A stretch of 64,000 nucleotides of DNA from Cladocopium goreaui (taxonomy: Eukaryota > Sar > Dinophyceae > Suessiales > Symbiodiniaceae): NCBI GenBank assembly GCA_947184155.2, contig CAMXCT020000376.1, positions 124,001 through 188,000 on the forward strand, written 5' to 3'. The position numbers were made by a program, and so were the translations under genes. Below the pieces are notes generated by a model. It searched no databases. It was not told where the DNA came from and saw only the letters and a list, made by a program, of their open reading frames with translations. Positions 24,501 through 36,500 of the stretch are shown in pieces; position 1 is the stretch's first letter; the number at the start of each line of letters is the position of its first letter.

Positions 24501-27500
24501 ATGGTAGATATAGCTACGTGTTGCAATCAGATGGCGGTTCTAGAGTGACCATCAGCCACCCCCAAAAAGGTGAGTTTGTTTGCCAAAACACATTATCCCA
24601 TAAATCCCATGATGTTGGGGGTTGACGATACATTTCTTTATCTAAATGAATGCCAACTCCAGATTAATCAATTCCGGTTGATTAATCTAGACCCAAACAG
24701 TGATAATTTCCTATGAAAATGGTACCCCCGCCTTATTATTTTAGATTGGTGTTTATTAATTTAGGGCTGATAGAATCAAACCATCAATTCATCAATATTC
24801 AGGGTCTGTTGGTTGCACTTCCATTACATCCCCATCACCCCATCAACAAAATAGTGTTGGGGATCCACCAAGATGGTGAACAACATTGTGCAGGAGCCAA
24901 TGCATTTTTCATCAGAAAGCTTATTGAGCATGAGTCAATCTGAATACATGCTATTGCGTAATGATAGTGGCTAATACTTTGCAGACACGTTCGTGTTTTG
25001 GAGGTAGTCTAAGATCTGCTACGTCAGAGCTATCACAGCACATCCATCAACGGTAACGGTTGCACATGTTTTTCAGGCTTGGAGAAAAAACGAGAGCGAC
25101 AATGCATGCTGGCCGCCCATATTTGGCCGACAATATTTGCTTCGTTGATTGGAATATTTTATATGGAGGTTTCCTAAAATGGGGGGTACCCCTAAATCAT
25201 CCATTTATGGATGGATTTTCCCTTATAAACCATCGATTTTTTGGGATTCCTTTGGACCGACAGTCGTCCCCGGGAGCTTCCATGGACTGCCCAGCGAAAA
25301 AACTCCATGACCAGCTATCCATCGACACTGGGGAGGTAACCTCAACAATTATATAATAATCATTTATATTATATTAAACTATTTAAAACTATTATATATA
25401 TATATATATATGTATAGTTTTATTATACATATACATAAATATATTATTATATATATATGTAATGTATCTTAAATTATCCTAATATAGAAAACAAGCAACA
25501 TGATTGTTTGTTAAATCAGGGGAAACCTCAAATCTGACCACAGTTTTCCTCCATGTTTTCTGGTGATTATCCAACTTGCTGACCGAGGTGGCAGCAGCCT
25601 TCTCCCACGATGATCTTGAGGCAATCCTTTGTTTTACCGGGGATACCGGGGTTCCAATGGTGATTTACCCTCTGGTAAACATACAAAAAACTATGGAAAA
25701 TCACAATGTTTCATGGGAAAATCCACTATAAATGGCCATGTTCAATAGCTATCATTATGTTAGTTTACCAGAGGGTAACATGATTTACCCATACCCAGAT
25801 GCTCCATGGTGCTGGCATATTTACCTACATATACCCTAAAAATTGCCCAGTTTTGTAGGTAAATATTCCAGCACCATGGAGCATTTGGGATATGTCACCG
25901 GGAAAGATGGGGAAGTTACAGTAAACAGGAAAGATGGGGAAGTTACAGTAAACAATTACTTTGTAAACAGTCTATATAGTCAGCATCTGGGTTCACTTAA
26001 CCAGCCGATTCAACGACCAGCTGGGTGTTTTTTCGCACTTTCCCCAGATCTTAGATCCCTGCCTGAGACTTGATGTGAGGGCCAGAACTAAATCCCCAGA
26101 AAAAGTTGTTTTTTTCCCGGCTTTGTGTCTCCTCCCATAGAAAATCCATCTTTGCTACGGTGTTCCGAACTGTTCTTTTGCTGGTGCTTGTTTCTGGTCT
26201 TCGATGCCACTGACATGGCAGACCTCGTGGTCGGATGCAGCCGGGGCGTTCTGCATCTTGAGCGATGACGCAGCTGCAACAAGCGAGCAGGCAACGACGA
26301 TCAAAGCTGGCCTCCGGCAGATATCGGCAGCGCTGCTTCGATTCTACCAGGGATTCCTGCTGTGCCCGCAGCAGAGAAGGCTGCAGTGCCTGCAGCAGAG
26401 AAGGCTGCAGTGGAGGCGAACGTGAAGGTGACTGCAAACTACCTGCTCTCCATTCAAGGGGCAGTCTGGTTCATGACCTACACGTCGGGCGCAGGGGGGT
26501 TTTTGACGCTTGATTTTGGTGGTGACTGTGTTTCCACTCCAAAACCTCATGTTCAACCAAATATTCGATAGCTAAACCTAGCTTAACCCAGTAGTTTACA
26601 TGAATCAAACCTAATATGGTTGGATGGTTTAACCCCCTAAAAGCATCTAAAAGCCATATAAAACTTGGTGTTGGGACGCATCCAACCCCCAAATGGCGTC
26701 GCTTTTTGGTAGGTGGAACTGCAGACGATGCGCCGGGAGGAAACGGCCAAGCGAAACCAAGCGGCCAAAGAGGTGGAGATTTTTTTTCTGGGTGGCTCAC
26801 TTTTTAAGCATCAATAATCAACAAGACTGGGGATGCCATTAATATGGGTTTGTCTGAAAATAGGGTATATTCCCAATTATAGCCATTTAATAGGGATAAT
26901 GATCATTAACCATTGGGTTTAGGGGTACACTATTTTCAGACACACCCATATCAATACTCAAAAAGAATGGGGATTTGAGTTTCAAATATGTTATTTTTTG
27001 GGGGCAGACCAACAGAATCAATGATACTTTTTTTTTAATCTTTTTTTACCATCAATAATTTAATAATCAAAGAAACTTGTCACCATCAAATTTATGAAGA
27101 TTTCTCAAGCATCAATATTCAACAAAACTTAACTTGAGATACTTATTCACCATCAGTCATTCATATACAATCAAGAGAAGTCGGCATGTAACCAGAAACA
27201 ATGGTTATCTTAATGTCAAATATTTGGGGTTACAACCAGAAGTTTGGAGTGCGATGGGTCTGGGGTGCGGGATCCAGGCATCGTTTTTTGTGGGTAACAA
27301 CCATGTGAAATACTCCAGTAACTGCAGTATGTAAAATAGACCCAGCGTTCCCCCAGCCATAATATAGTATTATGCAATAATATGTATAGTATATATAATT
27401 ATATATATATGTATATAATATTGGGTTTGAGCAACGTAGCAACTGGGATGGCTCTGATATCACTGGTGGTTTCAATGTGGGACCATCCCGTACGGCCCTC

Positions 27501-30500
27501 GAATCGAGATCTAAGCTGTTTGAAAAAACGAAATGCTAACAATGGGTACAGGATGGGGCCCCCAAGATAGCTAAGTTGGTTTATAAGTGGCTTAACAATG
27601 GTTTATGGTAGATATAACTACAGTTAATGGGGATTATAATGGTTTATAAACCAATTTATAAGTGGGGGGCCCCATCCTGTATGTATAATGGGAATATGTT
27701 ATACATACATTAATATATCTAGAAGTTCAAGAATCCGTGAAGATCCATGAAGCTAGAGGAATAGCTGGGCTGAAACACCAAAAAAACTACTTGGATGCTG
27801 GACTTGGTGCAGTTCCAACTCAGCGGTTGTCCATTGTTATAGGGGCCCCAGCCAGTGACGTTCCAGTGAAGCCTAGGTTAAACTATTAGCTGTAGAGAGG
27901 ACCTAACTGGACATGCTCTTTGCACGTGATGATGGCGAGGCGGTTTCTTTGAATCCATATCTCCAAATGTTTTGATTTCAGGTTGCATTCCATGGTAAGA
28001 AGCCACATTTGCAGATCAAGTTCCTTGGGTTTCCCTGTAGCTTTTCCAAAGATGTGAACGTGTGTATCCCATCCCAGTCTATTGGTTTGTCAGTATGTGT
28101 TTCCTATTCTCAGTTATCCGAATCCCTGTGAACATCTAAAGCCAGGGGGTATAATCTACCATGACCAGAATCAACAAGCTGATTCTCTGTTTATCTCCTT
28201 ACAGCATGACAATCTGTTAAACCAGGTGGGATATTATCTACCACAACTACCATGCAACTTTTTGATGTCAGGAGAAGGAGAGGCAAAGGGGCAAGATCGA
28301 GTTTCAGTGTCCTGGCAGCAGCTGGTTTGGTTAAACACCCCCATTCTATGGTTCCAAAATGTTCCAAATCTGTGTAGATCCGCTACTAAACTATGGTTTT
28401 ATAGGGATGTGGGATGTGTCATATTTAAGGGATAACGTTGATAAGGATATAAGTCCTTACTAAATTGCTACACAATAGGGATGATAATTCGACAACAAAA
28501 AGGACAGTCAGGTCACATAGGGACGATGAGGTTTACGGCACTGGATGGTGTCCATGCCCTTTGTCGGATGATGATTCCTAGTTGATGAGTTTTTGCTCAG
28601 TTATCCCTCATTTTCAAGTCGGTTATAGTTGTTACTTCTGATGGTTACATTCCCAGGTTTCTCCCAAGCCATTCCCCTTGTATTTGTGGTGTTTGGAGCA
28701 ACCCTGATATAATAGTGTTTGATAGTTGCCATAGTTCAGCACATTTGACTCAAGTAATCATAGTTAGGCCATAGTTCGTCAATGATCATTATCCCGTGGT
28801 CCCGTATTATCCTTATTATTTGATCAATAATCAACACCTATTTGGTCAATCGGACATACTCATATTACCCCCAGTGGTTTCAATGCCACTAATTACCATA
28901 CTATCCCCAATGTTTTCAATGGAGTGATAAAATGCCGAAATCAATCCCATAGTCATGTTCTCAGTACCACAATGGTTTCAATTGAATTAATATTAGTTAC
29001 TTGATCAGTCAACAATCATCATCCCATATTCTCCTAAATTTATACTAGAATATATTATTATATGATCATATTACCCTTACCTGAATGGTTTCAAAGATAC
29101 AATGTGGTGCCCCCCTAGTTGTAAGTTGGTTTATAACCCCCTTAAAAAAAAAAAAAAAACTAGTTAGATATATGATGATCTGATCTGATATATGTATCAT
29201 AAGCCCTAGTTAATATGGTTGAAACAATGTCATACACTACCCATGACTGGGAATGGTAAGTTTATACCACCTATTTATGGTGATTTGGGCGAATGTTTAT
29301 GGCATTGTTTTAGCCACATAGCTATTGAACATGGCAATAGAAATAGTTGTTTTACCCATGAAACATGGTGATGTTCCATAGTTATCTTACTTTACTCACA
29401 ATATTATTTTACAAGTCAATGAAGAATATCATATTATTATTGTCCTCACAATATTTAATGATGGTCATTACTCACAATAGCTACTTTTCCAATAATGCTA
29501 ACCATGCCACCTATAAAGATGCTGATGACTGGGGATGGTTTATTATTGTTAACTATTTCATGATGGTCATTACTCACAATAGCTTTTCCATTTTACAATA
29601 TCCGGTTGTTGGTTTGGATCATTTTTTATTTTTTCCATATATATATATATTGGAATTATCATCCCAACTGACTTTCATATTTTTCAGAGGGGTAGGTATA
29701 CCACCAACCAGTAATGGATGATTAATCAAGGATAATTGTTTGATGAATAATGATGGATAATTATTGGATTATTATAATGGATCATTATTATCATTAATAT
29801 AGATATTATAGATATACATAATCATACAATTATACATATATACATATACGTCTAGTACTATACACTATTATAGATATATTACTATTACGTATGTATATAT
29901 ATACATATTTACAATAATATATTACTATAATATATGTCATGTATAATTATATGTATCTATTACTATATATTATAGATATATAGCTATTACAATCTTGTTT
30001 TTCCTGGCGATGATTGGAGCCATGACCCAAGTGGCGTTACCCGTTACTGCACCCCCCGTCTTGACGCGCCAGGATCAAAGGCCCCAACGATCCGGTGGCC
30101 CGTGTCCTGAAGCTGAAGGTGAAACGTGGCCCTGCCGGTGGGGGACTTTAAAAGGTGGGTAAACATGTTGGATAGCATGGAGATAGCATGTGAAAAACGT
30201 GGCTTATACCAGGTTAATCAATGTTAATCATTGGTTCTAGCATGGTTTTACTGGTTATACATGGTTATACCATAATGTACAAGTTGGTTTGTAAAGCCCA
30301 TGGTGTCTCTAGTTGTATTCTCCATCAACTATGGTGAACCAAGTCATTTGCAGCAACTTAGCTAACACAAATTGCAGTAGCTATATCAACTACAGTATAA
30401 ATCCTTTTTGTTGTTGATTACTGTACATTCCCATTCTTATTTGGTCAGAAAAACAAAAAAAAACGGCAATGAAGTTATGATTGGTTTCTTGATGAAGCGA

Positions 30501-33500
30501 TATTAAACCTATACTGGTTGGTGGTTTCAAACATTTTTCCCGAGAGCGTCTGAGCGCAGGGTTCTTCCAATAGTGGGGGTCTGTAAAACATCTTCTCATC
30601 TTCACATCTCATCTTCACATCTCATCTTCACATCCTCTCATCTTCACATCTCATCTTCACATCCTCTCATCTTCACAGCTTTGTTTAAGTCAGGTACACA
30701 CGCGCATCTGCACATCCTTCTCATCTTCACACTTTTCATCTTTACATCCTCTCATCTTCACATCCTCTCATCTTCACATCTGCTCATCTTCACATCCTCT
30801 CATCTTCACATCCTCTCATCTTCACATCTGCTCATCTTCACACCTTCCCATCTTCACATCTTCTCATCTTCACATCTGCTCATCTTCACACCTTCCCATC
30901 TTCACATCTGCTCATCTTCACATCTGCTCATCTTCACATATGCTCATCTTCACATCTGCTCATCTTCACATCTGCTCATCTTCACATCTGCTCATCTTCA
31001 CATCTGCTCATCTTCACATCTGCTCATCTTTACATCTGCTCATCTTCACATCTGCTTATCTTCACACCTGCTCATCTTCACACCTGCTCATCTTCACATC
31101 TGCTCATCTTCACATCTGCTCATCTTCACATCTTCTCATCTTCACATCTGCTCATCTTCACATCTGCTCATCTTCACATCTTCTTATCTTCACACGTGCT
31201 CACCTTCTCTCTCACGCCTTCTTTTTATCTTTCTCTCTTAAGGCCGAGGGTGGTGCCGGCGGCGAGTCACGAAACGTCAACCCTTTCGCACGAAATGAGG
31301 GTCGATCGTCAAAAACTGAAGAAAAATTGCGATTTTACTTGTGCTAAAGCAACCCTTTCGCACGAAATGAGGGTCGATCGTCAAAAACTGAGGAAAAATT
31401 GCGAATTTACTTGTGCAGGACTTGTCCCGGAGCAACCCTTTCGCACGAAATGAGGGTCGATGCGCAAAAACTGAGGTTAAATTGCGATTTTACTTGTGCT
31501 GGAGCAACCCTTTCGCACGAAATGAGGTTCGATCGCCAAAAACTGAGGAAAAATTGTGATTTTACTTGTGCCAGAGCAACGCTTTCGCACGAAATGAGGG
31601 TCGATCGTCAAAAACTGAGGTTAAATTGCGATTTTACTTGTCCCGGAGCAACTCTTTCGCACGAAGTAATGACCCACCGGTCTCGATCGCAAAAACGAGG
31701 TAAAATTGCGATTTGACTTGCCCCGGAGCAACCCTTTCGCACGAAATGAGGGTCGATCGGCAAAAACTGAGGTAAAATTGCGATTTTACTTGTGCCGGAG
31801 CAACCCTTTCGCACGAAATGAGGGGCGATCGGTAGAAACTGAGGTAAAATTGCGATTTTTCCTGTGCCGGAGCAACCCTTTCGTCTGTGTGTAAAAGCGT
31901 CTGTGTGTAAAAGCGTCTGTGTGTAAAAGCTTCTGTGTGTAAAAGCGTCTCTGTGTGTAAAAGTCTCTGTGTGTAAAAGCGTCTGTGTGTAAAAGCGTCT
32001 ATGTGTAAAAGCGTCTGTGTGTCAAAGCGTCTGTGTGTAAAAGCGTCTGTGTGTAAAAGTGTTTGTGTGTAAAAGTGTTTGTGTAAAAGCGTTTGTGTGT
32101 AAAAGCCTCTGTGTGTAAATGTGTTTGTGTGTCAAAGCGTCTGTGTGTAAAAAGCGTCTGTGTGTAAAAAGCGTCTGTGTGTAAAAGCGTCTGTGTGTAA
32201 ATGTGTTTGTGTGTCAAAGCGTCTGTGTGTAAATGTGTTTGTGTGTCAAAGCGTCTGTGTGTAAAAGTGTCTGTGTGTAAAGGCGTCTGTGTGTAAAAGG
32301 GTCTGTGTGTAAAAGCGTTTGTGTGTAAAAGCGTCTGTGTGTCAAAGCGTTTGTGTGTAAAAGCGTCTGTGTGTAAAAGTGTTTGTATGTAAAAGCTTCT
32401 GTGTGTAAAAGCTTCTGTCTGTAAAAGCTTCTGTGTGTAAAAGCTTCTGTGGGTAAAAGCTTTGTGTGTAAAAAGCGTCTGTGTGTAAAAAGCGTCTGTG
32501 TGTAAAAGTGTTTGCGATGCAAACTATTGTCTTGCACTTCTCACTATTTTGTCTTGATACTCCTCTTCTCGACTGCCTATAACACAGCTTTCATATACCG
32601 TTTCTAAAATTGCATCTCCATACTAACAAGAGAAGACCCTGCTCCTCTACGCTCTCGGGCCATCCGTCGTCTAGTTTATTTTCCCATTGCATATGGGATC
32701 ATCCTTCCCATTGACTTTCTTATGTTTCAAGATGGTTATTGCACCACCAAGCAGTAATGGTAGTAAGTAGTAATACTACTAATAGTAATAATAGTAATAG
32801 TTAATATACTTACCATTATAATAGTTGATGAAGCGATATTAAAGCTATTTACTATATCATATCTATATCATATCTATATCTGGTTGGTGGTTTGGAACAT
32901 TTTTTGTTCTGTATATTGGGAACAATAATCCCAACTGACTTTCATATGTTTCAGAGGGGTAGGTATACCACCAACCAGATATTACATGTTCATACATATC
33001 ATTACATATTAGATTTCACGGTTTGTAGAGTTTTCCAGCACAAGATATTAAACCTATTGGTTATTGCACCACCAACCAGAATGAGTTTAAGGTACTATAT
33101 CATTATATCACCTATATAGATCATCACTATATCACCATCTATATTGTTTTAAGGCACTATATCACTATATCACTATATCACTATATCACTATATCACTAT
33201 ATCACTATATCACTATATCACTATATCACTATCTATATATCACTTATTAGTTTAAGGTACTATATTGTTTTCCCATGCATTCTCCCATAACTTGTTAGCG
33301 AATTCTCCGATGTTTTCTGGCAGGAAAGCCTCAACGAAGGAGCCACACCTCCGAGTGCGGATGGTGTGCCTGGCAACGGACGAGTAATATATGGGGGACC
33401 GGTGGATGCAAAAGGCAGCTTGAATGATACATATATATATATATATAGAATATTATAGAATATATCATCATCCTGAAGTTGATTGAATATCAATTTGTCA

Positions 33501-36500
33501 CTGATATTCCCATTTTGATGAGAATGTGTTTGAATTTCCAGATTCTATCTAGTCCAGGGTGACTAAATTACATGTATAACAACCCGCAAAACAAATAGAA
33601 CAGTCAAACATACATACATACCATAGCATAGCATAGCATAGCATCGCATACCATACCATACCATACCATACATACACACACATACAACATACATACATAC
33701 ATACATGCATGCATGCATGCATACATACATACATAATTCCATTACATTACATTACATTACATTATATTACATTACATTACATTACATTACATACATTACA
33801 TTACATTACATTACATTACATTACATTACATTACATTACATTACATTACATACATTACTTACAATACATACATTACATACATTACATACATTACATACAT
33901 TACATACAATACATACATTACATGCATTACATATGTATGTATATATATATAATCATCTATCTCTCTCTATGTTTTTTTAATACATACGTATAGCAATTTA
34001 AACAGCCAACATTGGGGATTGAACTAGCAAGTTTGGGATTGTTCAGTGATAAAAAATTGGGATGAAACGGTTGATGAGATTTAGCCAACCAAAATGGTGG
34101 AGTTTTCCTATACCAACTGAATAATTAATGATTATGATCTTTGGGTGAGTCTGAAAGTAGGGTTTCCCCGGAAGCAGCAAATGGATTTTGGGGTATGCCA
34201 TTAACTAAGTTTAGATATCCATGTATAGCAGGGCTTGGACAGTGGCATTTGCAACATCACCTGTTGCATGGTTGGTATAGATACAGGGATATCACTGTAT
34301 GAGTGGATTAATGTTCAAATGGATCCTTCAATCATCCTTTAATCCCCTTCTATATTTTTTCCCCAACAGCGTAAGCTTGGGGTCTCTACCGGAGCAGGTC
34401 GGAGCAGCCAAAATCCGGATTGCCAAAGTTCCCAGGTTCCCAGGAAGGGGTTCCCAAAGATTCCCAAGCCAGGTTCCCAAGCAAGGTTCCCAAGGAAGGT
34501 GGCCAAAGGTTTCGAAGCAAGGTTCCCAAGCCAGGTTCCCAAGCAAAGTTGCCAAGCAAGACTCGCAAAGGTTCCCAGGAAGAGGTTCCCAAAGATTCCC
34601 AAGCCAGGTTCCCAAGCAAGGTTCCCAAGGAAGGTGGCCAAAGGTTTCGAAGCAAGGTTCCCAAGAGCACGTTTCCAAGCGAGGTTCCCAAGCAAGGTTC
34701 CCAAGGTTCCCAAAGGTTCCCAGGAAGAGGTTCCCAAAGGTTCCCAGGAAGAGGTTCCCAAGGCTCCCAGGAACAGGTTACCAAGCAAGGTTCCCAAGAC
34801 AGGTTCCCAAGCCAGGTTCCCAAGCCAGGTTCCCAAGCCAGGTTCCCAAGCCAGGTTCCCAAGCAAGGTTCCCAAGCCAGGTTCCCAAGGTTCCCAAGCC
34901 AGGTTCCCAAGCCAGGTTCCCAAGCCAGGTTCCCAAGCAAGGTTCCCAAGCAAGGTTCCCAAGCAACGTTCCCGAGCAAGGTTCCTAAGAGCAGGTTCCC
35001 AAGCAAAGTTGCCAAGCAAGACCCGCAAAGGTTCCCAGGAAGAGGTTCCCAAAGATTCCCAAGCCAGGTTCCCAAGCAAGGTTCCCAAGGAAGGTGGCCA
35101 AAGGTTTCGAAGCAAGGTTCCCAAGAGCACGTTTCCAAGCGAGGTTCCCAAGCAAGGTTCCCAAGGTTCCCAAAGGTTCCCAGGAAGAGGTTCCCAAGCC
35201 AGGTTCCCAAGCAAGATTCCCAAGAGAATGTTTCCAAGCAAGGATTCCAAGAACTGGTTGCCAAGCAAAGCTCCCAGGAACAGCTCTCAAAGAAAGTTTT
35301 TGTTTCCCGACAGATTGTCAATCAAAGGTTTATTTCGTTTTTTTCACCAACAGCGTAAGCTTGGGGTCTCTACCGGAGCAGGTCGGAGCAGCCAAAATCC
35401 GGATTGCCAAAGTTCCCAGGTTCCCAGGAAGGGGTTCCCAAAGATTCCCAAGCCAGGTTCCCAAGCAAGGTTCCCAAGGAAGGTGGCCAAAGGTTTCGAA
35501 GCAAGGTTCCCAAGCCAGGTTCCCAAGCAAAGTTGCCAAGCAAGACTCGCAAAGGTTCCCAGGAAGAGGTTCCCAAAGATTCCCAAGCCAGGTTCCCAAG
35601 CAAGGTTCCCAAGGAAGGTGGCCAAAGGTTTCGAAGCAAGGTTCCCAAGAGCACGTTTCCAAGCGAGGTTCCCAAGCAAGGTTCCCAAGGTTCCCAAAGG
35701 TTCCCAGGAAGAGGTTCCCAAAGGTTCCCAGGAAGAGGTTCCCAAGGCTCCCAGGAACAGGTTACCAAGCAAGGTTCCCAAGACAGGTTCCCAAGCCAGG
35801 TTCCCAAGCCAGGTTCCCAAGCCAGGTTCCCAAGCCAGGTTCCCAAGCAAGGTTCCCAAGCCAGGTTCCCAAGGTTCCCAAGCCAGGTTCCCAAGCCAGG
35901 TTCCCAAGCCAGGTTCCCAAGCAAGGTTCCCAAGCAAGGTTCCCAAGCAACGTTCCCGAGCAAGGTTCCTAAGAGCAGGTTCCCAAGCAAAGTTGCCAAG
36001 CAAGACCCGCAAAGGTTCCCAGGAAGAGGTTCCCAAAGATTCCCAAGCCAGGTTCCCAAGCAAGGTTCCCAAGGAAGGTGGCCAAAGGTTTCGAAGCAAG
36101 GTTCCCAAGAGCACGTTTCCAAGCGAGGTTCCCAAGCAAGGTTCCCAAGGTTCCCCAAGGTTCCCAGGAAGAGGTTCCCAAGCCAGGTTCCCAAGCAAGA
36201 TTCCCAAGAGAATGTTTCCAAGCAAGGATTCCAAGAACTGGTTGCCAAGCAAAGCTCCCAGGAACAGCTCTCAAAGAAAGTTTTTGTTTCCCGACAGATT
36301 GTCAATCAAAGGTTTATTTCGTTTTTTTTCAAACAGCTCTCAAACATCATTCCGACAAACATTTGTTGACTTTTTCATGTGGTTGTTGCTGTTGGGGATA
36401 TGTTTTGGGTTTATTTTCTGGTTATAGTTACGGACTGAAACTTCGAATGGGCGGTCGGGTTTCCAAAATTTCTACCCTTAAGAGACGGGATCGGGAGATC

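Larger units (their letters stand above)
27690..30072. other. Long AT-rich spacer with MITE fragments
   Basis: Apart from the features listed separately, I see no supported gene in this 2.4 kb. It holds a MITE-5-like left end at 29101 followed by a run of 17 A, and a weak candidate exon at 28272-28318 (EKERQRGKIEFQ after a CAG). Confidence 0.45.
30539..32674 (+). mobile_element. Composite tandem-repeat element, copy A (2136 bp)
   Basis: It begins CCCGAGAGCGTCTGAGCGCA and ends ...CGCTCTCGGGCCATCCGTCGTCTAG. The first 28 or so bases align as an imperfect inverted repeat with the sequence inside the right end (reverse complement CCCGAGAGCGTAGAGGAGCA, both continuing to CAGGGTYTTC). Inside, in order: a 16-bp array (30590-31200), a conserved linker with CTCTCTTAAGGC (about 31224-31260), a 72-bp array (31279-31885), a 16-bp GTGTGTAAAAGCGTCT array (31886-32515) and a unique tail (32516-32674). 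No protein gene is recognisable; the long open frames follow the repeat periods. T runs on both sides could be a 2-3 bp target duplication. Confidence 0.75.
30514..32754. mobile_element. MITE-8 copy c, split by the composite element
   Basis: The left part CTGGTTGGTGGTTTCAAACA ends in a T run at 30538. The right part resumes at 32675 with TTTATTTTCCCATTGCATAT and continues through ATCATCCTTCCCATTGACTT to ACCACCAAGCAG. Order and spacing match the uninterrupted copies. Confidence 0.8.

Noticed and set aside
31279-31885. CRISPR array
   Set aside because: The 72-bp units are repeats over their whole length with no unique spacers, and no cas genes are present; the setting is eukaryotic. The same applies to 38525-39015 and 39895-40530.
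34386-36427. Protein genes of 300-640 codons on both strands
   Set aside because: The frames exist because the 13-bp unit has no stops in any frame; peptides on both strands show a 13-residue period. Codon bias gives no support.
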